From Tranzscheliella williamsii (Eukaryota; Basidiomycota; Ustilaginomycetes; Ustilaginales; Ustilaginaceae), in NCBI GenBank assembly GCA_023212725.1, contig JALBYF010000052.1, forward strand, positions 1-64,000: 64,000 nucleotides of DNA, read 5' to 3'. Position numbers and translations under genes: made by a program. Position 1 is the stretch's first letter. Every line of letters begins with the position of its first letter. Under the pieces are notes generated by a model that saw only the letters and a program-made list of their open reading frames with translations, was not told the DNA's origin and ran no database searches. Below are positions 20,201 to 32,414 of the stretch, one piece after another.

Positions 20201-23200
20201 AAGGCGCCTTTGCTGATAGGCTTGATAATGTCAAAATCCTTGATCGAAGATGCTGTGGCACGCGACGACGGTGCAACCGGCGGAATCCTCGGAGACAAAG
20301 GCATTGAACCTGCCATGGGACTTTTATGTGAAATGCTGGGCTTGCGATGGTGTCGGGAGAAAAAGCCAAGCGATTCCGAGGCGGCCAGGAGATGGGGAGA
20401 CAGTGGCGGCGTGCTGAACACATTATCGTTGTTCGGTAGCAGTTGGGACGCCCGTCTTGGGCGGCTGACCGAGCGCCTTTTAGGGACCGTCACGGCTGCT
20501 GGATGTGTATTACCGCCAGTCATGGCAGAGGGGATGGTAGAGGTTGAAGGGGTGAGACCTACACTACGAGGGATTGGAATGGGTGCAAGATGTGAGGAGC
20601 CACCCATCTTGTCATCCAGAGCAGGTATCTCTTCATCATCTGCAGCAGGGACGCCGACGGCTGAAAGAAATTCTGACTGGGGTGCGGGTAGGTCACGATC
20701 GTCCCTCTCCAGGAGTACGCCACCAGAAAGTAGTCCATCGTCTTCTTCCTCGGTGTCGTCGGCACGAGTCACTGCAGACTGTGGCCTACTGTGCGATGCC
20801 GGAGAGTGACTGGCACGAAGCGAATCGTCTAGGGGCCGGGAAGGTAGCAAATTGGCGGAGGTAGCCTGCGAGGCCGAACTACGTTCCCGGTGAGGATTGC
20901 TGTTGACGCGAGAATGGAGCGCGGTTGATTGGCTGCCATCGTCCCTAATACCAGTATCGGTAGTCTCTCCTGCAAGAGTAGTGTCATCTCCAGACTTGGA
21001 AGCGGACGGAGAGGACGTGGAACTGCTTTCGGAGCCTTCCCCTTCGTCGTCTGCCGCCATAGCAGCTTCTACGCGCTCTTCCCATTCTTGACGGACTGTC
21101 TCGACATAGACTATCGTGTTCAGCATGCGATTGACAGCGCTTAGTTTGCTTCGCATCGCATTTTCGACATCGACCATCAGCATGTCAAGCGCAGCGTCTT
21201 CCACTGGCGTACGCCTCCATTGTTGCACCGTGACTACCTTGTTTTCTGAGGTCGGCGAAAGCAATCGCTGCTTTTCGATAGGCTCGTCGGCATGCTCATC
21301 CTTGATGGCCGGCGTCGAGATTTCGCACGCGATCTGTAGGATTTCGACCGCCGAATCCAGAGCGCGGAGATGTAATTTGCGCAGCACCGCGGCGTTGGGG
21401 TGTCGAGGAGAGATGGATCGGTTGATGCCTTCTAGGGCTGAAGGTGGCTGCGTCGAGGCTGGAGGAGTGGTAATAGCCACACCGCGGTACTCCAAGGGTG
21501 GATCGACGTTTTGAGGGCCAAGCCCATCAAGTCGCGTGTATAGATCACTGATCGCTTTGCGCAGATCCCTGAGGTGTTCATTGCATTCCCCAATCTCCAT
21601 ATCGAGCCGATGGGTTTCGTTGCAAATCTCGCTGTGCTTCTCGAAGAACCAGGCTGGAATGTCCCTCTCGCAGATACGACAGAGAAGCGGCTCGACAGAG
21701 ATCGAAGTGGCGCGCGCAAGGGTCGTCGACGGGCCATCGAGGAGAGTGCGGCCATTCTTGGAGAGGGCAGAATCGGGTAAACAGTCCTCTCGTTCGGCGG
21801 GTCCTGTGGCCTTGAAGACCCACATAGAGTGCGAAGGCAAACCGCTTTGCCGATCAAGCATAAGCATACCCTTGCCCTCCATCCACTGGAAGAAGACCGT
21901 AGCATCTTCCTCATCCACGTCGGACAAGGAGGAATTCTTACTGGAAGTCGATCGAAGCGCCGACCTCTCTACTCGAAGACGGAAGGCAACCTCTACAGTG
22001 TGCGATTGGTTGGCCTCAAGCTGTCTCGAGGCTTCCGCAAAGACTTCACCGTCGCCTGGCGCAAGCAGCTCCTCAATCGGCGTACCGTAGAGGTCGGCGG
22101 GATCCGAGCCTAGTACGATCTTCCAAGCCGGGCTAAGGTATAGGAAACGCTGTTCGTCCAGGCTTAGCTCCATCAAGACATTGATACCTTCTGACTTGAA
22201 CTTCGACTCCTCTGCCTGCTGCTCGAGCGCTGCCCTCTGGAAAACCTCGGTTTCGACTAAAGCACTTTCCGGTTCTTGGGCGCTGGCATGCGGCGTACGA
22301 TCCGCCTCTACCACGGTTGTGTCACCTTCCTCTCCCTCATCGTCGAGCTTGGTAGACTTGACGCTTTCATCGATACCTTGGCGAAGAGATTCCGGCACGG
22401 CGTCAGGGGTACGCTGCGTGCCTACATATTGCTCCGGCTCGTACGCTTGCTCCATCGTAGCAAGGGCTGGTGAGCTTGTTCCACTGACTGGAGAGCGGTG
22501 CAAAGCTGACGGATCATGGATTGAGAAAGCTCGTGATCTGACCGGGCTGCCGGCGTGAGAGCGTACCCATGGGCTGTATTCTTTGGGGTCCTGTTCGCTC
22601 GCTTCGCCAAGATCGCTCTGATGTTCTCCCTGATGTTCTCCCAGAATGAAGCGTATCGGTTCAGCGTCGTGTTCTTCATCATCGTTGAAATTCCAGAACC
22701 CTTTTTCAGCTTCCCACCACTCCACTACTCGACTGAGGCCAGCGACCGCTAGCAAGATCTGGATGAACCAGCCTCGCCCTGGCCACTCAGGATGCTCTTC
22801 CCACATCCGACCAACGTTCTGTATGCTGGATATGATCTCCGAGCACGAGCCCGGGCGTAAGATCAGAGAGTGGATAGAGGTGTCCAGTACCTCCATTGCG
22901 ACGGAGACAAGTGCCTCTAGTGGCCGGATCCATGGCTGCTCACCGACTTCATCCACTGGAAGCGGTCGTGTCCTTCTAGATGGAGACAAACGGGGAGAGC
23001 CGGAAGATGCTGAAAGACTTGCGGTCATCCCCACGCCTGGCATCGGTGAGTGAGATCGGGACGTAGACCGGGAGTTAGACACCGAACGAGCAGCGCGGCT
23101 CAGCGATTTGGACCCGCCCAGTGGGTTAAGATTTGACGACTTCACTGGCTGGGAAGTGGTTGAGCTGACGTTTCGGGGAGAGGCGACCGTTCCTGTTGTT

Positions 23201-26200
23201 GGGTTGACGGGCGGTGGCACTGGTAATTTGTACTCTTTAACCAATGGGGATGTAGTGGTATCTCGCAAGCCGCTGAGGCTAGGTGAGGAAAACAGCGATC
23301 CCGCGCCAGAGGCCGACATGCCTGCCTCCACGTCAAGTCCAGCATCAACCGTTGCAACATTTGAGAAGGATAATGTACCGCTGGTGTCGCGGAACAGTGA
23401 CTTGAGCTGCGACGGGGTAGAGCTACCCCTCATGAACTCGCTGCTGGCTGGATCATTTCGAGAGCTTGATGGCACCACGTCATCGGCGTCGTTGATAAAA
23501 ACTTCCTCGAGTTCTTCAAGGTCGTGATCCTCGTTGACAGCACTGGATCGAGTCTCCTCCTCTTGACGCTCCAGCTCAAGCTCTACGAAAGAATTGATAG
23601 CGTTCATGATCCGACGCAGCTCTCGGTCGCAGCTTTCTTTGGAAGCCATCAACCGATGCCGAATATGCTGCCGAATCGAATTTATGGTAGTCGCTTTGGA
23701 GGCACGCTTTGCCCTGACAGCTGCACGACCCTCGTTGTCGGAATCGAGGTTGGCGTCTGCACGAACAACCTCCTCTGATTCCTGAATTTGATGGGTTGGC
23801 GACGGGTGCAAAGATGACTTTTGGGGCGACACTTTCGATACTGATCCGCCTTCAGAAGCACCAGATTGAGAACGTCTCGGGGATTTTGAAGAACTGACAC
23901 TGTTAGCACTGGGTGGTGACATCCCTCTGCCAATGTGGTCGAATTCCCTGGCGTTGAACGTGCTGAAGCCCCTCTCTAGATGCAAAGACAGCTTTGGCTG
24001 ATGCCGACGCTTGTTTCCATCAGGGGCGCTGCCCATACCTTCCTGGCTTTGTGATGAGGACGCAGATTTGGGAAGGTCTGCTTCGGAAGTCTCATGCAAT
24101 TGAACTTCATCAGGTTGTCCAGCTATGTGCTCAGGGTTATGGCCTTGTCGCATATTCTGTGTAGAAGTAGAAGGGCGTAGAGTATGCACTGATTCAGAGG
24201 CACTGAGCGTCACATTTCCAGTTTTTGATCTGGCATGTCGTTCAAACCCGCTTCGCACCTGAGTAACCGGCGCAGAATTCGCTACGGCCGGATCTGGCGA
24301 GTCAACCGACGAGCTCTCCGAAGCTGGAGGTTTCGATGAGCTTCGGATCGACGAGGTCGGCAGAGTGCTCTGATATAGCGGTTGCGACGAGGCTGCTGCC
24401 GAAGCAGTTTTGCTTTCCTGGGGCGATCTCGCCGCCAAGCCCGCAGCACTCGAATGTTGATTTCTGCTCGAGGACTCTCCAGGTGGGACACTGAAGCCAG
24501 ATTTGACAGCACTCCACCAAGCCTCGATCTTGCCGCCAAGATGCTTGCGACGTCCTCTGGCTGATTGCGACTGAGCAGAAGTGAAGGATGACCCAGCAGC
24601 GCTGGTATATCCAGCATAAGGTGTGACACGGCTGGTGATAGGCGAGAGAGACAGGTTCTTGGATTTGTGCGTACCAAGCTTCTTGACGGGGGAGAAGCCT
24701 GCCGGATTCGCGGAGTATTTAGCACGATGCGAAAGCTCCGCGCTGGCAAGTGAAAAGCTTCTGCGCGTATCCACATCAGGTCTTGACTGGCGGGATGTCG
24801 GTATACTTGGTCGAGAGCCTAGTTGCTGAGAGTTGCGCAAACCTTTTGTATTGGTGGTATCGCTATGTTTGTCGAGGTCTAAAGCCGCCAATGCATCCTC
24901 GACTTCCCTTGCATCGGCCTCGTCCTGAGCCTTGTCGGCAGCTTCAACGGCCTGTAGTCTCTGCCGCGTGAGAGGGTCTGATACTGAGCGGTGTCCGTCT
25001 GACTGCTTCTGTAGACTAGATACTCGCCCGGCATCGAAGGCCTCACTACCCGTCCGACGGTCGGGTGGGGAAGGTGTTTTCGAGGTGACGGCGGCGGTTG
25101 CATCTCGAACAGCGCCTTGCACGTCAGCGCCCGCAGCTGTCTCTGCCGCCTCCTCCAGCTCTGAGCGCAGCTTCGCCTCCTTCATCTTGCGATATTCATC
25201 GAGCCAATCGACCCATTCGAACTCGGCGAACGCGGATTGCATGTCTCTCTGCCCGACCTCTTCTTCGTCCAATTGTGACTCGATGCTATCGTTAGAATCG
25301 ACAAGTGACCCTCTGCGAGTAGAAGATGGCATTCCAAGTGTGCTGGGCTCTCGTTGCAGGCCAATGGTGGTGCCCCGCCGTCCAAGACTGACTGCACCTG
25401 ATCGGGTTGACAGACTCGATTCTCCCAGACTAGCATCCTCATGCTTGGAGGCATTAGATTCCTGTAAAGCGCCATAGCTCTTGATCGAAGTAGTCAGGGG
25501 ATATTGTGATCGCCACTTCTGCATTTTTGCATTTCGACTCTGAATAATGATCCGAGCATATTCGTCGGTCCCTGGTGGGGATTGGTGGTTCGAGGGGGAC
25601 ACACCTTCACGCACCAACAAGTTTGCATCGCTGGGGCGCCGCATGCGATCCTGTGCCCCTAATAATTGCAGCATTGCTCCGGCTCCCACCGATCTGGAGA
25701 GGCTGGCTGGCGTAACCCTGCGGTGGTCTGACATGACCGGGGGCGACAAAGAAGACTGCGACGCTTTGTCTGGAGTCGAGGCGGTATAATGTGCTGGCTT
25801 GCGCGGGAAAGGATCGCATTTTGTAGTGGATTCGGACAAACTTTCGAAAAGCTCTTGGGCACCCCAGGAAAAGCGCTGTGATGCTGACCTGCTAGATGAA
25901 AGTGTAGGTCGCCTTTCGGTCTTGGGGCTTGTCTGCGCCGAAGAACTACTCAAGGGCAGGAGCAGAGGCGAGTAGGCGCTTGTGCTGGTAGGATAGCCAA
26001 CCTGACGATCAGTCTGAGAAAGCAAACTGGAACCTTGCTTGGAGTCTGACTTTAGCGTCCCAGCTGGCGATCTCGACCCAAGAATAGCCGACGCGGGTAA
26101 GCTGGCCGAGGGGCCACGATCTCGGCCAGTTGGAATTGATATTGCGAGGGGCAGGCCGCGGTCATCACTGCTTGAATTCGATATGCTGTCGACCTGAGAC

Positions 26201-28716
26201 CGCACAGCCACAGGTGAAGTTCTGCCGGATCCGGTGGGCAGGCCGCTGTACGAGTATTCAGAGGCGAGAGGGGAATTGCTCCGGGTGGCGTGCGGAGTCT
26301 GAGGAACGTTCAGCCGGGATAAAGAGGTAGTGTCCGAGCTGAGGCCGAGCCCCAAGCCATGGCTGGCGCTTCCTGTCATCGTTAAACCAGGCTGGTAGGA
26401 GGTACTTAGACCTGTGGCATTCCTTTTAACAGATGAGATGTCCATTGTTGCTGTCGAGTTACTCTTCGGCATTGTACGCGGCGAAGGCGAAGGCGGAACG
26501 TTGAGCTCGCCAGCCATACGTACTGCTGTCGGCACACGTTGAAGGCGGATAGCGTCGGCAAGACCAGTGGTGGCCCCGCTCTTTCCGGATGGACTCGGTC
26601 CGACTGACGAGCTGGCGAAGTCCTGGGAGTGAGATGCGATGCCGAGAGTTTGGCTCCGCACCCTCGTTCTGCTGTAACCTGCTGGACTGTTCCATGACAG
26701 TGATTCGGCCCGAGGCACATCTTCGTCTTCAATGACTTGCGAACCTACCCATAGTACGAGGAGAAGAAACAAGGGATGAAGGGGTGGTCAGTAACTGTCA
26801 GGCACTTTTGATCAGAGATGACGAGAACCTACTTCGGTTGTTACGTTGAGGCGTTCGGGCGATGCCGAGGGGCGTTGCGGGTATTGAGGACGGGCCTGGA
26901 CTGGAAGCGGACTGGGAAGAGGAGCCGCCGTGAGTCCCGGATGAGCTGATGCTACTAGATCGGTTTGTGACTGCGTTTGTAGGAATCGGAACAGGAAGTG
27001 GGATGTTTGAGCTGCCGGACTGTATGGCAGCAACGAGGTTTGGATCAACTCCGTCAGGGCCGCCGACGGGTGACATAGCCCCTTCTCCCAGCAACGCGCC
27101 TCCCAGCGACCTCGCGCGACGATGTGCGCTACTGCCCATCGACGCCGAGGTCACCCGCCTTCGCCTGTTCGAAGGCAAGATAGCACTGCCACTGCCACCG
27201 CCTGTGGCGTGCCCGACGCTCGTTCCAAAACTCGTTCCAGTGCCGGACCCGCCGCGGCTATTACGGAAGTCGGATGCCGTGACTTGCGAGCTGGACTGCG
27301 GGGAAGAAGGCAAGCCTGTTAATGGATCTGAGGACAGGAGAGATGTGTGCGAAGGGATTCCGAGACCGAGTGAGCTGTCATCCTTCTTCTTGCCCATGGC
27401 CGTCGTAGACGCTGGCTTTTCAAATGACTCTGATGAAAGAGCGCTGAAGCTGTGATCGCCGCTTATGATCCTACGAGGGACAGCAGGCGGGCCCATCGAT
27501 CCACTCGAGCTGGTGACGGAGGACTTGCGGGTGAGATTGGAGCCAATGGTGAGATCATCAGAAGCAGTTGAAGAAGCGTCGTCTTCAGCAACGCTTTCGC
27601 TCAGATTGGAGGCTTGTCGCAATGAAGTCCGATTGAGCCTTGTAGCACCTGTGGCAGCTTTATGGAGAAAACTGGAACTCGGTTTTTCGCGATCAGCGCG
27701 TGATCCTTTCTGAACCGCGGGCGAAGGGCCGCTCTGAGTACTTGCTGTGTTTCCTGCTTTACGTAATAAGCTGCGAGACTCTACGCTAGTGCGCCCAGCG
27801 CCTTCGTGTGCCAAAGCAGATGTTGAGGCCTCCGGTCCGGCATGCGCAGACGGCCGTGACGAGGAAGACGAGGGAGAAGCAAGAAACTCTGCTGCTGACT
27901 TCGAGGAGGTTTGATGCCGTTGCCTTAGTGTAGGAGATTCGCGCTCACTCGTTGTCACGTTCTTGGATGCATTAGTTGTGCGAGAGGTGGCAGAACCGTC
28001 GCGGTCTTCTTCGTTGTTGTCATCCGTAGGCAGGATCGAGGCGAAAGCAAGCGGGCTGGAAAAGGACGGAGTGGTGTCGAACGACATTCTTTTGGCAGAG
28101 GAACGACTGAGACCCTTGACTAAGGGCGGACTGAAGGAGAACCCGGCCGAGACATTCAGCGACTGCGGAGGCGAGGTGCTGGCATAGGCTGTTGGTTGCG
28201 CTACTGGTCGCAGAGACGATGGTGCGGACAGAGATGCGTTTGCTGAGGATGAAGATGATGAAGCCGAGGAGCTGCAACGGTTTGGAGACGCAGAAGCGCT
28301 TATCAACTTACTCGGTGCTGATGCCTCTACCGATGGGGGATGCGTTGATGTAGACGATGGCGGCGAGGCAGACGATAACGGTTCGGTCTTGGTGTGCTTG
28401 GAGGTGCGGGTCGGAGACGATGGATGATCCTTTCGTAAGTGCTTGCGACCTAAAATATCTGAATCGCTTGAAGAGATATTGGCAGCTGGCCCAGATGGCT
28501 GGACGGCAGGGTCGAGAGTGCTAGTACTGGCGCCGCTGTGTATGGACGGTGACGTTGGGCTGCGTTGGGTGGGTGAGGGCGAAGATTTGGGATCGCAAGA
28601 GTCGCTGTCGCCGGAAAAAGAAAGCTGACTGAGCTTCGTCGGATCCACAACAACGGCGGAACTGTCCTTAGATCGGTTGCCTCCGCTGAATGGGTCGGTG
28701 AAGTGGGTCGACAATG
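17248..28716 (-). CDS. RIM15: Rim15-like giant protein kinase: PAS, C2HC, AGC kinase, receiver domain
   Basis: At least 3790 residues in two large exons, 28716-26833 and 26744-17248. The 88-nt intron between them has donor GTAGGT, acceptor GGGTAG and is phase 1. Rim15/Cek1 kinases act downstream of nutrient signalling (TORC1, PKA) and promote quiescence by phosphorylating endosulfines. Order on the minus strand: about 1500 residues of Ser-rich disorder, a PAS-like segment (about 22190-22050, RFLYLSPAWKIVLGSDP), a C2HC zinc finger (21695-21610, LLCRICERDIPAWFFEKH), then an AGC kinase (20240-19005). The kinase has GAFGSVF, AIKVLKK, HRDLKPDNLL, DFGLSKIG and GTPDYLAPE. A disordered insert of about 155 residues separates DFG from APE, as is usual in this family. 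A response-regulator receiver (18017-17650) has the acidic pair in LVAEDNP, the phospho-acceptor Asp in LFIDMSLP and Lys in LAKPLE. No ATG exists at the start of the first long exon. It follows a strong acceptor (TCTGTTTTCTTTGG...GACAG, ending 28717), so an upstream exon is required. Confidence 0.92.
18340..18415. repeat. Ser-Gly coding repeat in the Rim15-like gene
   Basis: On the minus strand this encodes an alternating Ser-Gly run, an Ala/Gly-rich spacer and a second short Ser-Gly run, between the kinase and receiver domains. It is made of hexamer-like units (ggaagt, ggcagc) and is probably a length-variable flexible linker. Confidence 0.7.
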
Positions 28717-29885
28717 CTGTCAAGCATAAAGCGACCAAAGAAAACAGAGGCCAGTCGCAGGCAGCGTCCGACGTGTGATGTAGGGGAAATCGGAGCGTTC
28801 CGCACGATGGGGCGGCGCAGAGCGAGCGATGGAGCAGCGCAGGGGACGGTTAAAGAGACGAGGATCGGTGAGGAGATCCAGAGCGTGCCGGCGTGGCCGG
28901 TAGTGAGAGATAGGATAGGCGCAGCGAGTTGGGTCGCGACCATGTGAATTCACAGGGTTGGTTTAAGGGCAGCGTGAGAAAGTGCCAGAAATGTAGGCGA
29001 ATCCGAATCCAAAACGTTACGTTGTCGTTGCGCGGGCCAGAAAACGCGGTTGGAAAGTCAGAAATGAGGAACGGGGCGAAATGCAGCCAGCCAGTCATGA
29101 GTTGCATGAAAGTTTGAAAGGGCAAGTTGCGGAGACCCAAAAAAGTAAGGGTCCAAGGTGCCCGTTCCGCGTCGCAATCATAATATATGATGTCGGAAGC
29201 AGTCACAGTGGGAGTGGGAGTGTGAGTGTGAGTAAGTATAGAACCCAGCGCACGAGGGGATGGGTAGCAAATGAAAGCCACGTCATGCCAGGCAAGTCGA
29301 GTCGATGTCGCAAAGGCCGTTGTCGGAAACGGTATGAGCCACGCAGCAATATTCGAAGACGGGTCGAGCAGACGAACAGCCAACGGGCAGTTGTATACGG
29401 GACAGAAAAGTGGTATCCGAATGAGTGGGCAACGAGTATATGCAACGGAGCATTGAGAAATCAAGTCAGTAAGGACATGTGGTAAGCCAAAATGGGCGTA
29501 GAAACCGGGAAAGAGAGATAGAAACAAAAGCGGGGTCAGTGAATCGGTATCTATGGCTGAGGTGGTTTGACAAGCTTTGCGCGTCCGTGAGAGCATGAGA
29601 TGCGGGTCTAGCGGTCTAGCATGCGAATGGCAGCAAGCTTGGATCGGACGCTCCCGGCTGCAAAGCGGAGTAAAGGAGGTGTGCTCGCAAATGCTCCTGC
29701 ACTAAGGATCACATCGGATTGTTGCTAACAAAGTCGACATTTCTAGGTATTGACAGGGCCGTGCAGAGAGCCTACTTCAAACTGGATCCTTGCACCCAGA
29801 TGGACATCATCTCGCAACACTTCGAGGTCAAGCATACCAAATTGCAGTTCAACAGGCGGGAGAAAGCCTGCGGCCCGCGACTTAC
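28717..29885 (-). other. Possible long first intron / 5' region of the Rim15-like gene
   Basis: No protein-like frame stands out apart from a 248-codon minus frame (29596-28850) rich in Leu/Pro/Thr, which lacks domain signal. A GGGAGT/GTGAGT microsatellite occurs at about 29208-29234. Interpretation as one intron rests only on matching phases and good splice sites at each end. Confidence 0.35.
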
Positions 29886-30225
29886 CAAAGTTGATAGTGC
29901 CGCGCTCTGAAGGGCTGGGGGTCCGTAGCGCAGAAGGTTGCGCTTCTTCTTCCTGTACATCGAACAAACCGCGACTACTGAGCATAGCTGGCGCATCGCG
30001 ATGTAGACCGCCGGTTATGGAGACACTCTGCTCGTTGCTGGTTCTACGCCCGGGAACTGAGGAGGGTTGTACGCCATCATCGTCAAGCTCAAAGATGCCT
30101 GCCGTACTGGAGAGACGCGAGGCTCTGCGGCCGGTGGACGATGTCTGCGAGCTGGCAGATATGGAGGCATTCCGGCTGGTATCGTCATCCGGCGCATCGC
30201 CCATGGCAGAGTTGGAAGGCGTCAT
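29886..30225 (-). CDS. Candidate first exon of the Rim15-like gene, or separate small gene
   Basis: A minus-strand frame opens with ATG 30225 (MTPSNSAMGDAPDDD) and ends at a perfect GTAAGT donor (29885-29880) in phase 1. It is Ser-rich with acidic patches and contains two similar motifs, TAGIFELDDDG and SRGLFDVQEEE. The next large exon (28716) starts after a strong acceptor in the same phase, so joining them through a 1169-nt intron gives a continuous protein of about 3906 residues. The alternative is a short intron ending at CAATACCTAG (29743). That would give a protein of roughly 126 residues ending soon after MSTLLATIRCDP. I cannot decide between the two. The opposite strand also carries a long open frame (29750-30727), which I take as a shadow. 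Confidence 0.45.
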
Positions 30226-31466
30226 GGCATGCGGGGCGGTTACTGAAAGGATGGAGCGACCAGAGTGTGTGCTGGGAGCTGCAACTGTGGATCGGCGGCG
30301 AGCAGCTCACCGAACTTCCTTCACTGGCGTAACATTCGTGAGGCGGCCCATCCGGAAGACGTGGAAGGTATCTAGATCAAGTCCTAATGTGGCATCCGTC
30401 AGCCGTCTTAGCAGCACACAACGACTCGACAGAAGCACAAAGCGAGCCCGGAGAGTGGGATTGTCGACAGCGCTGACAGAGCGCCTTTGTGATCTCAGTG
30501 TTGCCGTTATGTTCGGCGTCTGCGATGTCGGTTTCGCCGTCGTAGTGGTGCCAATACGCGCTACCGGAGTTTGTTTCTACAATACCAAATCCAAGTCTAG
30601 CGTCGATAGGTGCAATTTTGGCGAGGACGGGTCTATGAAGCGAGACCAACGCAGAGCAAAAGGGAGAGGGCCAAGACGCGGGGGCGATATGAGGTCAAGG
30701 AGGAACAAGGCAAGGCCTCAACGGTGAGGATAGGATGATGAGATGATGAGGAAGCAGTGACTGCTCAGCGAGAGCTTGGATGTGCGATTTGCACTGGAGA
30801 AGTGACCTTGCAAGGAATGGATTGGATCCCACAGATCGGCCTGCTTGCAGAAGCTGGCTGGCTGACTCTCGCCGTTGTCCTAAGCGAATGGAGCCTCATA
30901 GGCGAACTTCAAGCTGCAGCTTCTGCAGTACTAAGACAACATAGCCGGCTTGAGCGACGGCCCACCCTGTAGGCCAGCTTTCGGCTAATTTGCAGAGCTA
31001 AAAACGGCATTCCGCATCAAAATCATAACCGAGGAGCAGACGCAACAATATAATCACAAGGGCACTCGACACTTGTAAAGACCATAACAGTCATGAGAAG
31101 ACAGCGCACGCCAGACGAACAAGCCTAAGGCACTCTGCCATCAGGATGACACGGTTGCCGGTGCGTGACAGGGATCTGGCCCCCGAGCGCTCCTGCTATC
31201 AGATCCGATTGGTGGACAGGTCGAGACGAAAGCTGCGTGGACAGCTGCGGAGGAAACCTACTTTCTTGCCATTGCGATTGCGCTCGTGGTGATAAAGCAC
31301 GAGCGCCGAATAGCCATGCTACGTTTCTGAGTGGTTCGTCTCTTTCACCGCAACTGTCACAACCCGCAGCTGCGCGCCGGCGTGTTGCCATACACAGCAT
31401 CTCCACTGCCCAGCTTCAGCCGTTCATTCCTGCTCTAACATCACCTTACCAAGGTGTAGAGACGTA

Positions 31467-31519
31467 GCGACTGACTCTAGGCTTGAAGCTCGAGCGACTG
31501 ACTCCAGGTTTGCAGCTCG
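31467..31519. repeat. Tandem repeat, two copies of a 26-27 bp unit
   Basis: GCGACTGACTCTAGGCTTG and GCGACTGACTCCAGGTTTG begin adjacent units that both continue into an AGCTCG end. There are few differences between copies. It is non-coding as far as I can tell. Confidence 0.7.
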
Positions 31520-31840
31520 TCCGAAGTGTGATCTTCTTAGTGTGTGAGTCGAGGAATTAGTCTGGGACTGGGACTTGAAAACAGGACCAGGACTGGGACC
31601 CTGATCGGACGACTGCCAGAAGCAAGGGATTTTCGGGACTGGCGAGCCGCGGAAAGCAACGTTATGACCAGAATCACAGTTGCTAAGCGAAGAGGCGACA
31701 AGGTAAAAGGGCGGAGCTGCCGACCACGATGCTATCATCTGGCTACGCCTCCGTGTGCGTGATGTGAGAACCCTGAAACGGCTACCCACGCGACATGGGA
31801 ATAGCAAAGCGTACCTCTGTCCAGCCGTGCGCGGCAAGGG

Positions 31841-32044
31841 TTGACCCAAGCCACCTTTGATGCTTACTCTTCTTGGTTGCTCGCATTCGTCGCGCCCGCG
31901 TGCTTGGCCTTGCCAACTCTGCCGTCATCGCTCGCGCCGTCCGTTCCGGAGCTGGCTGATTCGGCCGACTCCGAAGCGGACCCTGACTGCCACTTCGATG
32001 CGGTAGCCAACAAGCCCAAGGCCAGCGTCGACTCGAGCCGCTAA
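31841..32044 (+). CDS. Possible 3' exon of an unrecognised small gene
   Basis: A frame ending at TAA 32044 has a hydrophobic stretch (WLLAFVAPACLALP) followed by an acidic tail (ELADSADSEADPD) and C-rich third codon positions. It has no ATG of its own, so it would need an upstream exon that I could not find. It could equally be a chance frame. Confidence 0.2.
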   Translation: MTQATFDAYSSWLLAFVAPACLALPTLPSSLAPSVPELADSADSEADPDCHFDAVANKPKASVDSSR

Positions 32045-32414
32045 TCGGGCCAAGGCATCATCCGCCAGCATCGTCTCACTTCTTCTCCCACAGACTCGTA
32101 CTAGTCACGCACGTCGAGGAGAGCTGTGCCTGTGCAGATACGCGGGTTTTTTCATATAGGCTCAGGCTGAACAGCGCGGCTTGCTCGCGCCAAGGATCGT
32201 ACTGACTGCTATCAAGCGGTATCCGACGTTTCGCCTGATTCGCGACTGTGCTGGCGTCCGTAGTTTGGCACTGCACAGCGTGGACTTTGGCTTTTGGCCT
32301 GGGGTCTCAAGCGATGGAGGCACATAAGAGGCGGTTGTAGTACAGAGATGGGCGCGACAATGCTAGGAGTACATGGAGCAGACATCGACAGCTGCGGGGC
32401 CAAGGCGAACGCCT

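Larger units (their letters stand above)
30226..32414. other. Gene-poor stretch, 2.2 kb
   Basis: Mostly short open frames without domain signal. It contains a tandem repeat at 31467-31519 and one short frame with coding-like codon use (31841-32044), both listed separately. The region just left of 32414 is the 3' flank of the U1-C gene. Confidence 0.35.

Noticed and set aside
28850..29596. Minus-strand open frame of 248 codons upstream of the Rim15-like gene
   Set aside because: Leu/Pro/Thr-rich with no recognisable motif; no splice join puts it in frame with the kinase gene that I could support.
29750..30727. Plus-strand open frame of 325 codons
   Set aside because: No domain signal and odd composition; it lies opposite a minus-strand exon with a perfect GTAAGT donor, so it is probably an antisense shadow.
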